Source: Carya illinoinensis (taxonomy: Eukaryota; Streptophyta; Magnoliopsida; Fagales; Juglandaceae). From it: DNA of 64,000 bases. Location of the stretch: NCBI RefSeq assembly GCF_018687715.1, contig NC_056764.1:14585001-14649000 (forward strand), written 5' to 3'. Within the stretch, counting starts at the first letter, position 1. Each line of letters opens with the position of its first letter. Below are positions 35,697-48,800 of the stretch, one piece after another. Under the pieces are notes generated by a model. That model had not been told where the DNA came from. It searched no databases and worked only from the letters and a program-made list of their open reading frames with translations. The translations under genes were made by a program, and so were the position numbers.

Positions 35697-36030
35697 ATTA
35701 ATTCTGAACTGTAAGTTCTATAGTTAGAAATTCCTATATGCACATGTTTCTTAATTTCCAACAATTCCAAATGAAGTTACAAGTTGACAAAACTGGAAGG
35801 AGTGGTCACCTCGCTATTACAACAATGACATGATGCTTTGGATGATAAAGGTTGGAGCTATGAACTTGATGAAGGTGAGGGTGCAATTACAAGTAGATGA
35901 TTTATTGGATTATTTTGGTTGTCTATGTAATTTGAATTGCCCTTTTGTATATTGCATAACCTGAGGATGTGACTGTCTTTTCTTTGTTTAATCTTTGAAG
36001 ATCTTGACATGAAAATCTTTGTCATACATC
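35697..36030 (+). repeat. Copy 2 of a direct repeat of about 325 bp
   Basis: It matches 26229-26555 (see that entry). The two copies bracket the whole Copia/solo-LTR complex in direct orientation about 9.5 kb apart. Neither copy is an LTR by its ends. Confidence 0.75.
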
Positions 36031-36945
36031 ATGAAGATCTTCTATCCTCTTAAAATGTAACATTATTAGGACATACCTTTTATATCTAGGGAGAAGAGGA
36101 GATCTACTCTTTATTTTTATAATTCAAATTGCATAAAATATGTCATATTTTAAATGATTTCATCTCTCAGCCACTTAAATAGATAACCAGTTGAAACATG
36201 ACATATAGTAAGTGTGACTGGAAAATAATGAAAATCTCGATGAAGACTAATATTTCTTCTATAATCTTTGTAACAGAAAATTATGACTTTCACATTAGAG
36301 AAATATTTTGGTCACAAAGAAATTTTACAAAAGTTAACTTACAAACTTACGTAGTTTGACTTTGTGTGTCAGTTCGTAAAGTTGTTTTATTATAAAGTAG
36401 ATCTAATATATTATATAAAATTATATCAATTTGTATAAGTTCATTTTTATAAAATCACTGTAGTGCTTCTCTTCATATTAAAGCCATATACTCTTATTAC
36501 ATATTTTTATCTCAATGGCCTTGGCGTCCACCAAGATTCGTTAATGGGCCTAACAAAATATCATTCCAGATAAATTGGGTTTGGAGTCCGGCCCTAATTG
36601 ACATTGCCCAACCCAATCCCTTGGGCTTTGGGTGTGGTCAGAAACTGATGATATTAGCAGCTAGCTGCGGATTTAAGGATCCATTCGTCGTGTTTGGGAT
36701 GTACAAGTTTGTCAATGTCATAGGAGCAACCTAATTATTAGAAAAGAATAGACAAACAAAGAGACAGAAGGAAAGCAAAAAGCCATTGTCTGTTTGTGCA
36801 ATAGGCCCAAAAGTGACAGATAATATGCTGTTTCCTCCGGAAATTTCTGAGAAGATAAATGCTACTGCCAAGTTGAGTCGTTTACTATATCATAATAATT
36901 AGGCTTCGAACGGGCCCAAGCCAGTCAGTGTACTATGAGCATGAA

Positions 36946-37000
<55 letters not shown>

Positions 37001-37999
37001 AATAATCGTTACATCTTTGTCTAGTGGGTTTTATTGATGGAAATATTATTTTAATTTTATTTTTTAGCTGAAATATAACATTTCGTAAAACTAAATCTAT
37101 AAATTTATATAATTTTATATGATGTATTATTATATCTATTTTATAATAAAATTAATTTTACAATCTAATATATCACATCAACAAATCATATTAGTTTATA
37201 AATTTATTTTTATAATAAAAGTTTTTGTAGTTAAAATATTTTTTTGTACAGATTTCTTTTTTTTAATTTAATAATTATAATAATAATTTTTTAAAACAGA
37301 TTGTTGAAATTTTATTAAATTTATTTCTAGTTTTTTAAGAAAAAATAAATATAATAGAAAATTTAATAAAAAATAAATTTGATCCAAAATGCAAATAAGA
37401 GAAGTGCTATAATGTACTATTCTTTTTAAAGTGATAATTTTTGCAAATTTTATGCAGTTCTTTTATTAAAAAAAGTGAATCCCATCTTAAAAAATATAAA
37501 AAAAAAAACCGATTTTTAACAAAGAATCTGTAAAGGATTTATACATGGCATTATTATTTTTTTTATTATCTTTATATTTTTTTAAATATGATATTCAGTT
37601 TATTAATTTAATTTTATAAAATTTCTATTAAACTGTTTTTCTTAAAAAAAAAAAAAAAAAGCCTTGTCAGAAGTGATGTACAGAGTCAGAATGTAGAGAA
37701 TGTAAACAGACGGCATCAACCCGGCCCGTACTAGACTTCGAACGAGACGTGCATTCGGATCAGCTACACGTTTCCACCAACCGGTCAGGCTCTGCCTTCA
37801 AGTCGTAGCCTTAGCGCTGCGTTTCACGTACGGATTGCACCGGCCAACGACTGGTAGGTGACGCACCACAAATTCTCCCCCCGCACCCCTCTCTTCTCTC
37901 TCTCTCTCCAACCAACCAAAAGCTAAAGAAGAAACCCGAACTATAGTCTCTTGAGGATTCCACCGTAACGGGAAAACCTCTTAAGCCTTTCTCGCGTCA
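36031..37999. promoter_or_regulatory. MON1 upstream region with MITEs and a long poly(T)
   Basis: Two palindromic AT-rich MITE copies lie at 36320-36475 and 37055-37235; a third is at 53985-54140. A 46-base T run lies at 36951-36996. The last 350 bases before the MON1 ATG are GC-richer and end in a CT-rich stretch (about 37880-37910), a common plant 5' UTR/core-promoter feature. No clear TATA box is seen. Confidence 0.5.
36951..36996. repeat. Poly(T) tract, 46 bases
   Basis: An uninterrupted T run about 1 kb upstream of MON1. It may be the tail of a minus-strand retroposon or an assembly-sensitive homopolymer. Confidence 0.9.
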
Positions 38000-40900
38000 A
38001 TGTCCTCCGATTCTAGCTCCTCACTCTCCGGCGAAGAATCCACCGGTCCGGACCCTAACCTTACCCCCAAACCGCTCGAAGATCAATTTGCATCGGTCGC
38101 TTTGACTGAGCCTGACAACGAAGCCCATGCGATTCAGGATGGGTCCCTAAACGGCGTCGCGAATGGGTCTCTGACGGAAAGCCATCACCGAACGGAAATC
38201 CAAAGAAGCTATGAAGGAGAAGGAAGCGTCAGTGGTGTTGAGGAACGAATTGAGAGCAGTTTTGAGGTCCAGGAGGTGAGGGAGAGTGTGGAGCGAAGCG
38301 TGGTGTGGAGGAGGACGAACTCAGAGCTGGAAGTGGATGGGCAGTCGAGCCCTAGTAGTAGTGGGTATGCCGGTGAAAGGGGTAGTACCAGTGCCAGCAG
38401 TGGTGGGTCGGGAATTGATGGGATAGGCGATGATGAGATACGAGAAGTGAGGAATGATGATTTGGTCGATGGGGTTTCGGATTTGCCAGCCTCATGGGTA
38501 CCTGGCAAGCGGCACCTCGATGAGGTACTGCATTTGGGGATCCTTGTTGTTCAATTGTATATATTTTTATCAGGCTTCACGCATAAATACACATTGGACT
38601 GATTTTTTTTTTTTTTTACCAAGTAATTAAGGATTTTATTGATGAAGTCAGTAGGCATGGTTCATGTACACACGACACACCTACGTAGGATTGGCAACTG
38701 ATAAAAAAAATCATGGACAGCTAGTCCATTAAAATCTATCGCAAGTGCCCAAAGGAACGAAGTCTTGAAGAAGAAAGCTTTTAGATCATCCATTGTGCAC
38801 TCATGTTCAAAACTTCTTTCATTGATTTCTTTCTGAAGGCACTGTAACAGTCATATTGGAGCCATTTTCCATATTGTTGCAATTTGTAGATTGTCGTGTA
38901 ACCCCTTCAAATTACTAGAAGGTCAACCAACCTTCCAGGCATAACCCATGCTAATCCACTGTCCAAGCATTCATTCCATTGGACCTGGTTACCTCGCAAT
39001 GTAGTAGTAGATGGTTTGAAATTTTTTCCATTCTTTTTACATCTACAATGCTAGTCCACCACTACGATTCCATGTTTTCTTAGGTTATCAATGGTAAGAA
39101 TTTTCTCTAAGGAAGTTGTCCCGACAAAAAGCTACTTTGAGAGGTGCCTTAGTATTCCAAATATTTCTCCAAGGAATGGGCTAGTATCTTGAGTAGTGAG
39201 GACCTGATAGAAAGAACTGACGGTGAACTTCCCTTTTTTAAAGTGGCACTAGAGGGCGTTTTCTACTTCTCCAAAACAAACTCATGTAGAGTACATTAGA
39301 TTGAATAGTTATGTTAAAGCATCAACTTCATAATCTTGTGTTGCTTTGGAAAAACTGACATTCCATTGAGGAGAGCCACTGAAAAATTCCAAAAGATTAG
39401 ATATTGAGGCTTCTTGCACCAGCTCAACCCCATACACTTCTGGAAATGCTTCATTGAGGATCCTATCACCACACCTTAGGTCATGCCAAAATTTAATCAT
39501 GGATCCATCACCCACCTCAAGTCAAGTATGCATACAAAAAAGACTCATCCTCTTCTTATATGCTTCCATGGCCCCACCTCATGTAACTCATTTTAGCACT
39601 ATCAACCCCAAGCTCTACCAAACTTTGAGTCTATTATAACCTTCCACAAAGCTTGTTTTTCTTGTTGATATTGCCGCAATCATTTCCCCATTAGGGCTCA
39701 ATTGAAAACAAAGAACCTTTGTCTTGAATGAGGCACCCAACAAAAGGCCAACATATTTCATAGGTAGGAATGATTCCTTTTTCCCCAATGTGCTAGCCAG
39801 TTTCTCCACATTAGGAACTTTACCCATTGGAATCAATTATAACTTAGCTAGATTTACACTCAAACTAGTGACATCAAAACAAAAGAATAGTGCCTCAAAG
39901 ATTTGATGTGGCCTTGGTTAGCCCCACAATATAAGGGTGTTGTATACAAATAAGAGATGAAAAATGTCAAGTGTGCCTAAGAGGGTGCCTAAAGTGGCGA
40001 TCAACGGATCATCTTCTTTTCCACTGTGACATGGCAAAGGCTTTATGGGATGAGATCTTTATAAGGCTGGACATTGCTTGGGTGATGCCTAAGAGGGTGG
40101 TGCATCTTTTGGCTTGTTGGAATGGAATAAGAGGAAATCATCAAGAAGCGGTTGTTTGGACGATGGTGCCTTTATATCTTATGTGGTGCATATCGAATGA
40201 GAGGAATGGACAATTTTTTTTAGAAAACACTCATTTTTTGGGGGGGGGGGGGGGGGGGGATTAGAGACTTATTTCTCCAGTCTTTGTCACTTTGGGCTAA
40301 GGCCATTGTTTCTTTTTTTCTTTTCTTTTTTTTTTCTTTTTTTTTATTTTTTTATTTTTTATGTCGGGGAACCTTTCCAAGGCAGGGCCCTTCGGACCTA
40401 CCCCTGCAAAGTAAACCCCGGTCTCGTGCAATGCACCTTCGGAAGTTTCCCTACACGGAATTGGTCAAATTGCCGGTTTTCACCAAACAAAAGGGTGTAG
40501 CCCCAAAGGATTGTTTGCACCCATGAGGTATTGAACTTTGGACCTTGAAGGGAGTGATACCCCAAGACCAAGGCTTTCACGACTTGGGCTAAGGCCATTG
40601 TTTTAGTGGGGATCAATTTTAATGACTTTTATGCCTCTTTTTCTAGCTTGTAGGCTGTAATTAGTTATTTCACTCTTGTATACTACCTGTGTACTTGGGC
40701 TTTGCCTAATTACGAGGATCAATAAATTTTCTTACTTATCAAACAAACAATGTCAAGTGTGCCAAGGTTACTATCCTCCACTGAGAATTTAGAGAGGAAG
40801 CAGTCGTCCACAATACCTGAAATCATCATATTGAGAGCTTCAATAGTTCCATGACAATAACGGAAATTACTCAAGATAATGATTCATCCCATCTCAAACC

Positions 40901-42776
40901 ATGAGAGCTATTGAAGAAGCTCACCTGTGAACCATTAGCTAATATAGAGAAGTAGACTACACAAATAGAATGCACTATTGATGGACATCATTTTTTCCCA
41001 AAATGAATGCAAGCAAGTAAAGCAGGAATTTCCAATTAACATGATCATAGGTTTTTGCAATGTCTAATTTGAAAAGTATCCCTCCTGATGTAAATATACT
41101 ATCTAAAAATTCATTTACCATAGGCACCAGGTCTAGGATTTGTCTGCCTCTTACAGACGCATTTTGGGGTTCCAATATAATCTTGTCCATGGGTGTACAC
41201 TTGGACGGATTAATATCAAAATATTTGGGAAATTTTTAGTTTTAGTGCAATGTTGCTGGATATTAGAATTCATACTCTTGTTGAGTAGTTCTTAGTAGCA
41301 AGTTGTGGCTCCAGCTGCCTGTTATTCAACATAAGATTCAAATTTAACTTGCCAAAACAAGGGAAGGGCGTGTTTGATAACCAAAGAACTCTTTATTTAT
41401 TATAGTTCTCATTTCTATTGAGTTATTAGTTTAATATATTAGATATCACCAAAAGTGAAGTAGCTCCACAAAAGCATCTGCCTTTTTTGGGAAGGGGAGG
41501 TTTGGAAGAGAAAAGCTGGTGTGAGCTCTGAGGTCAACAGTAATATGTCACCTTGTTTAAGGATTGTACTTTCAATTAGGAGTCTCCCCCAGTCGAGCCA
41601 GGCTACTAAACAACTAATATGGGATAAATGTAAGAACCAGTAATGAAGGATATAAATAAAGTATAAAATTCACATAGCAATGGCATTTATTTTTCAGACT
41701 AGATCAATTCTAAATATGAATGTTCATAGGGTGGGTTGTGTTTTGATGAGGTCCAAAGGCCTCATGGGGTGGGAATATAGAAGAACATAAGAAACGTTTG
41801 GAGGAATTTTCTAACCATATTAGATTTGAGGTGGAAGACAGGTCTTAGGTTAGCTTCTGTCATTATTTGTGGTGTGGAGATAGGGTTCTATAGGAAGCTT
41901 ACTGGGTGTTTACAATACTGCTCATGCTAAAGGCAGTTATATGGCAGACCATTTTGAATGTAAGTTTTATTAGGGTGGCTCATCATTTCGAGGTAGATAC
42001 TTTTTAATGCATTATTTAATTTTTGTATTCCACTAGTTTGAGACGAGGAGGTGAAGGCAAACTTCTTTGGGTTCCTTCGAAAAGGGATGCTCAATGTTCA
42101 TTCATTCTGTGATATCACTGTTCCACATGATAAAAACTCCCTTCCTCAGAAGAGTGTTTGGCTGACTAAGGTCCCTTCAATAGCTGTGTGTTTTGCTTGA
42201 CAATGTTTCCAGAAAAAATCTCATCATAGATAATCCAAGGAAAATGCACATCATTGTGATGGATTGGTGATTCGTGTGTGTGAGGATGGGAAGCCTAGTG
42301 TTAATTTTTATCTGTTGCAAGATTGCTAGTGCTTGTGTGGTGAATTTTTCAATTGAGTTGGTTTGGCTTCAATCATGCTCAGAAGAGTGGTTGACCTTTT
42401 TAACTCTTGGGGAGGATTAGGTGGTAGACCACAAATTGCAGCATAGTAGAAGATGGTTCCTATTTGCCTCAATGGTATATTCAGAGGGAAATGAATGATA
42501 CAAATTATATGTATCATGAAATGGATACTGGATGAGATCAAAACTTTCTTTCCCAATACTTCCTTTGGCCAGTTTTTTAGACTTTAATGAGTTTAGTTTT
42601 CATGGTTTTCTTGTATCTTTTGCTCCTTTTACATAGGTATCTTTCCTTTATAGATCATGTACTTGGGTTGCGCCTTGTAATGAAGTTTTATTACTTATCA
42701 AAAAAATAATTAGTCTGATTCCAGAGCTCAGTGTTTTGTCTGATGAAATAGCCTCAAACTATATGGCCATTTTATG

Positions 42777-42807
<31 letters not shown>

Positions 42808-45800
42808 GGTGCTGTTATTTTTAGAAAAAAGTAGCAAATTCATGTATGCATATATTTTGGACTGCTTGATTAATACTGAAGTGCAGGATGATACTTCCAT
42901 ATCATGGAGAAAAAGGAAGAAGCACTTTTTTATTTTAAGTAACTCAGGCAAACCAATATTTTCCAGGTTTGTATTTGGCTCCTGCAATTTCTTTAGCAGA
43001 AACTGCACCGTTTTCATGCCAATGCAAAAAAACATAGTCCAAGCTTTTAAATTCTTATCTGGGCCTTTTGTTGTTTATATCTTGTCTTGAATATTAACTG
43101 CCAGATACGGAGATGAACACAAGCTAGCAGGATTTTCAGCAACATTGCAGGCCATTATATCCTTTGTGGAGAATGGGTACCTGGATCTTTCTTCCATAGT
43201 TGTTTATTTTATGAATTTCTGTGTACCATTGTGCCCCTTTTCCTAGCTTAATTGTTTATTTGAGGCCAAATATATAAAGGCTTTCAATGGTTTGTTTATT
43301 AATCACTTTTCAGGGGGGATCGTGTCAAACTGGTCAGGGCAGGAAAGCACCAGGTATTTTTTACATTTTTTTGAAATTTTCATTCCTGCAGTTATCTTCT
43401 TGCTAGCCATATTTATTTCTTGGAGACATAAGATGAAGTGTTCTCTCAATCTCCTGAGAACTTACTTGTTCATGAAACAAATCAGAAGTTATTTTCATCA
43501 TTCTTTTCTGATTCTCCTGAATACCTAAAACGCGTCAATTAGAGGCTGATAGTTATTATATTGACCCAAAATACTTTTCTTGCCAGTTGTATTACTTGTG
43601 TTTGTCTTTATTCCTGGTTTTTAGTTCTTAGAGTTGGAAAAAGCAGAAAGGCGAAAAAATGTCCTATCTGAGATCATGACACATTGTGGCTCTCTCTCTC
43701 TCTCACTTCTTTGTTGAGATCGATGTTGAATTATCATCCACTAGACTTGATGTTTTTCCAGAGTTGGGTAGGTGTAATCCCCCAGATGTGTGATTGTGTT
43801 TGGGAGGGAGAAGTTCAAGCCCTTTATAATGTTTTCAAGGGGCTTCAATTGTAACCTTGACTAGTCTTTTTGGAGTATGAGCTTGATGTGGCTTGGGCCT
43901 GACTTGGGTCATTATAGTAGGAGAGAATACTAGAGGAAATAGGAATTTAAGTTTGGAATTCTCTCAGTAGTAAAAGGAAGGAGAGCCCAATTAGGATTCC
44001 AGCTGAGACAACTAGTAAAAGGAGGATCAGAGCAGTTTATGTAAGTTCCTTGCCTAAAAATAAGGCATACCTACTACAAGAACCAAATCTGTGAAATGGG
44101 TCTTTCTTATATACATTGCGTGTACCTGGATTGTGCCTTTTGCACTTTTTATTGAAATTCTTGTTTCATATCAAAGAGAAAAGACATGTCATTTGTTGCT
44201 TGAGGAATAGAATGCCTAGAAATTGAAGCTTGTATACAATTACTTTTACAATTTAGAGAGTCTTCAAAGTCCTTTCTCTTCTTTTGGCAATCAGCTAAAT
44301 AAATTGATTTGGATGTACAGGTGGTTTTTCTTGTGAAGGGACCCATTTACTTGGTTTGCATTAGCTGCACAGAGGAGCCTTACGAGTCGTTGAGGGGGCA
44401 ACTGGAGTTAATTTATGGTCAGGTATCATTACCTGCACAGTTTTGCCCTCTGAATATATTAGCTACTTTAGTTATCTTTTTCTTCATACCAATCAGTGGA
44501 CTTCCTCACATGATTGATTATAATATGGATGCAGATGCTTCTTATTTTAACAAAGTCAGTTAATAGGTGCTTCGAGAAGAATCCAAAGTTTGATATGACA
44601 CCTTTGCTTGGAGGAACTGATGTTGTCTTCTCATCTTTAATCCATTCATTCAGTTGGTTTGTTTCTCTGTTCCCTTCTGCATATTGGAATGCATTTGTTG
44701 CAAAACAGATATATTTGCATTTTTTTCGTAGGTAAAAAGGATTGATTGACAGTCAACAGAGATGTGTATGAATGTACATTCATATTTTTGTTTGGCAGCC
44801 CTGCAAAGAGGGGGAGATTCATGAGCTCCTTTCTCTGGGGAAGAGAAAAGATAAAATATTCTGTAGAAAGCCAGGATCTTATTGGTAGATTAGAACAACC
44901 TTGGAGCTCACATTTGTAGATGCTCTAGTATTGCTTAGTAAATGCATATGAAAAAATATTTTCTAGCTTAAACCATTCATGAAACTACCTTGGATAAACA
45001 ACAGTTTTCTAATTTAAACCATTCACAAAACTTTGAATGGGTTGGGTCTCCAGTTGAAAGTTTGAGCGTTTGACTGATTGGATGGATCCACTTAAAATGT
45101 CATATAATGGTAAGGAATTTAATCTCTACTTTTTTCTTCTTTTGCTAAGTATAGAGTCGCATATAATTTTTTCAACTATATTTTAAATTATTAACTATAA
45201 AAATAAAAATAAAAAAACTATAGTTTAAATTATAATTTTTCAAAATCCACTCTGGTTACTGCTCTGCAATGTTTCTATTTATAACGTTTCATGAACTCTT
45301 TTGTAGTCAATGAAGTTGAAATGCAAGTTGAAATGTCTGTCTTATTTTTGGTTGTTTCTCATATGGTTCACTTTACACCTGTTATCTATAAGCTGCTAAT
45401 CATAATGCCCCTGCCCCTCCCTTTCCTCACTCCCCTCCCCACAAAAAATTTGTCATGCTATTTGATATCAGGCTTATAAGTTTTTTTGTTCATTTTTTTT
45501 ATTTTAGGAATCCAGCTACTTTTCTCCATGCGTACACTTGTCTTCCCCTTGCTTATGTGACGAGGCAAGCTGCAGGTGCTGTACTACAAGATGTTTCTGA
45601 TTCAGGTGTTCTATTTGCAATATTAATGTGCAAGCATAAGGTAACATCCCTATCCCATTGTTTCATCTACTTTTTCTTTTCTGAATTTATGCATCCTTAG
45701 GGGTACATCTATTGAGTCAGATATTTTTCTCTCTTTGTTTTCCCAGTTTATAAATATTTACTGGTTAGAGCAATTCAGAGCTTTGAAGCTTGATTGCAGG

Positions 45801-48800
45801 TTGTCAGTCTTGTTGGTGCTCAAAAAGCTTCTCTTCATCCTGATGATATGCTATTACTTGCCAACTTTGTTATGTCATCAGAATCATTTAGGCAAGTTAT
45901 TTTGGCTTTGAGAAGTCTTATGTTATTTCTTGATGATCCTTCTGTCATGGACAACTGTACTCTGTAGCGTGACTATGAAGTACATTGAACCATCTCTTGG
46001 TATTGATTTGTTGGAAAACAAGAGTGCTGGCTCTTCTAAATTGCTTAACTGGTTTCCACTCAATGGGCTCTTTAGCGAATTTATATGTTTTGGTAAATGA
46101 AGTCTGCATTCCTATCTTGTCTTGATTTATGCATTCCTAAAAAATATCCTTATTATAAGTTTTAATTCAAAATAGAACTCTTTATACTACCTGCACGTAA
46201 CGTTTCAAGAATCTGCGTGATCTAAATTTCTAATCACGCTTTTTTTTGTGCGCCACGCTCTCAATGTCCACATTTTGGCAAAAACTTTTTAAACATATTT
46301 TACCATTGATGTCTCACAAAACATTCCTATTTTCGTTTGTTTTTTCTTTAGCTGTGAACATTTTGTTTTGGAGAGGCACATGCTGATAGAATAACAACCC
46401 AGAGGAATATTTTTTTTAAGTACAACCTTCCAGAAGATAAGTCTTATTATATCTATAAATATCAATAGGACATAAAATAACCCATAAATGTCAAAGCTAT
46501 ATTTATTGTTAATACATTTTTATTTCTGAAAATATTTGAGGCTGCAAATTTATATATGCTTTTTTGCTTCATGCAGGACTTCCGAATCTTTTTCACCAAT
46601 TTGCCTGCCAAGATATAATCCCATGGCATTTTTGTATGCCTATGTTCATTATTTTGATGTGAGTCTTGGGTTCACAATTCACACAGTTTAGTTGCTTAGT
46701 TTATAAGATCCTGGCTGGTGGTGGAATGAAAAAGCTGGCCTCTATATATATTTATGCAAATTGTACAGTTTTTATGTGCAGTAGACATTTTCTTGTAAAC
46801 AAGTGGGATCAATGATGGAAGAAATGACTTTGACATGTTCTACTCATTGCAGGTTGACACATACTTGATGTTGCTTACTACAAGTTCAGATGCCTTTTAT
46901 CATCTCAAGGATTGCAGGTAAACTATGGTTTTAAAATAATCCAGATGCATTTCTTTTTCCAAAGAAATGACACACGTTTTGGCCTAATATGACCAATGTG
47001 ACCTTTAAAGAAAAGAATGGAAAAAAGGAATTTTACTAAGGCCTCATTTGGATGTTGAGATGAGATGCAAAATCTGTGAGTTAAGATATTTTACTAAGGC
47101 CTCTTTTGTTTGAGTTAAGATATTTTAGGGGTTTCGAGAAAGGAGAGAGAGAAAAAGTTGAATAAAATATTAGAAAGTTAAAATATTATTAGAATATAAG
47201 CCTAAAATCCTCTCTTGGAATTTAAGGGGGAATTAATGATGTCAACAAGTGTCTCTGTATTAGATCCTTACTTCATGGCTAGAAAATTGATATTGTTTGT
47301 CTTCAAGAAACTAAGTTGAGTTTCATTGATAGAAACATTATTAGTAGTTTGTGGGGATGTTCTTTGGTGGGCTAGAGTTATCTAGCTTCATTGGGTGCTT
47401 CAGGAGGTGTGTCGTTGATGTGGGATAAGAGGGTGGTGCAGTTAGTAGAGGAATGTATTGGGAATTATTCTGTGGCTGGTACTTTTAAAAATATGAGGAT
47501 GGGTGGAGGTAGGCTTTTGCAAGAGTGTATGGGCCTAATGTGGATAGGGATAGAAGTTTTTTGTGGGAGGAGCTGGCAGTTCTGTATTACCTGTGGGATT
47601 TTCCTTGGTGTTTGTGTGGGGATTTTAATATTGTTCAGTTCCCTAGTGAGAGGGCAGGTGCATCTACTTCGTCTATGGCTATGGAAGATTTTTCGGAGTT
47701 GATTTTTTATCTAAATCTTTTGGATCTTCCATTGGTAGGGGGAGCTTATACATGATCTAACAGTAGAGGGCGGTCAAGGTTGGATAGATTTCTAATCTCT
47801 TCTCCATGGGAGACTCATTACTTGGATTTATGTCAGAAGAGGTTGCCCCATGTCAGTTTTCATTTTCCCATTTTGCTTGACTGTGGTGGCATACATGGGG
47901 GTAGGAGTTTTTTAAAAGTTTGAGAATATGTGGCTTGAAGCTGATGGATTTTTGGAAAAGGTAAGGAATTGGTGGGCTTCTTAACTGAAGTCCTAGTTTT
48001 ATATTGGCAAGTAAACTCAAAGCTCTAAAGACTGATTTATAGAAGTGGAATCATGAAGTCTTTAGGCATACTGAAGTGCAGAAATATCTGCTTTGGGATG
48101 AGTTGCATGCTTTGGAGGATGGGGAGGAAAATGAGGAGTCCTTATTAAGGAAGAATGAGGTGGTTACCGAAATTAAGAAGGTGTGTTGATGGAAGAAATA
48201 TCTTGGAGGCAAAAATCAATGGTGCTTTGGTTGAAAGAGGGGGACAGATGCATTAAGTTTTTTCTCAAGATGGCTAATTCACGTAGGCGCAATAACGCCA
48301 TTGAGGTACTTCATTCCGGTATCAATGTGTTTCAATCCCCTGATAAGGTTCAAGATCACATTGTGCAGTATTATGAAGATCTTCGAACCGAGACAGCGTA
48401 GTGGCGTCCCAAGCTTGATGGTCTGAATTTTGACCAGCGGGATTTCTGTGCAGCAAGCTGGTTGGAGAGGCCGTTTGAAGAAATTGAGGTGTATCAGGTG
48501 GTAAGTGGAATGTGTAAAGATAAGGCTCTGGGCCCGGATGGTTTCTCTATGGATTTTTTTTTCAAGAGTGTTTGGATATAGTGAAAGAAGAATTGATGCA
48601 GGTTTTCCAAGAATTTTATTCTCTTCATAAGTTTCAGAAGTCCTACATTTATTGCCCTCATTCCGAGGATCACTGGTGCCATGAGTTGAAGGATTTCCGT
48701 CCTATTAGTTTGGTAGGTGGGATTTATAAAATTATTTCGAAGGTGTTAGCTAGTCGCATGAGTATGGTGATGGATAAAATCATTTCTAAACCTCAAAATG

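Larger units (their letters stand above)
38603..41195 (-). mobile_element. 5'-truncated L1-type LINE in MON1 intron 1
   Basis: The minus-strand 3' end is the T run at 38603-38617. The sequence before it (CATCAATAAAATCCTTAATT, then ACTTGG) is a usual LINE tail. RT motifs appear from the right: [16 protein letters not shown] and [21 protein letters not shown] (41190-40975). A degraded GLRQGDPLS follows, then the catalytic FADDT site mutated to FVYNT, then VNLAKL and [16 protein letters not shown] (39836-39615). A zinc-binding-region segment, [15 protein letters not shown], lies at 39515-39309. Near-identical 14-15-mers flank it (38588-38602 and 41196-41209), a probable target duplication. A second LINE is inserted at 39979-40748. 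Dead copy. Confidence 0.85.

Noticed and set aside
38209..38508. Minus-strand frame opposite MON1 exon 1.
   Set aside because: Ser/Leu/Pro-rich shadow of the real coding strand.
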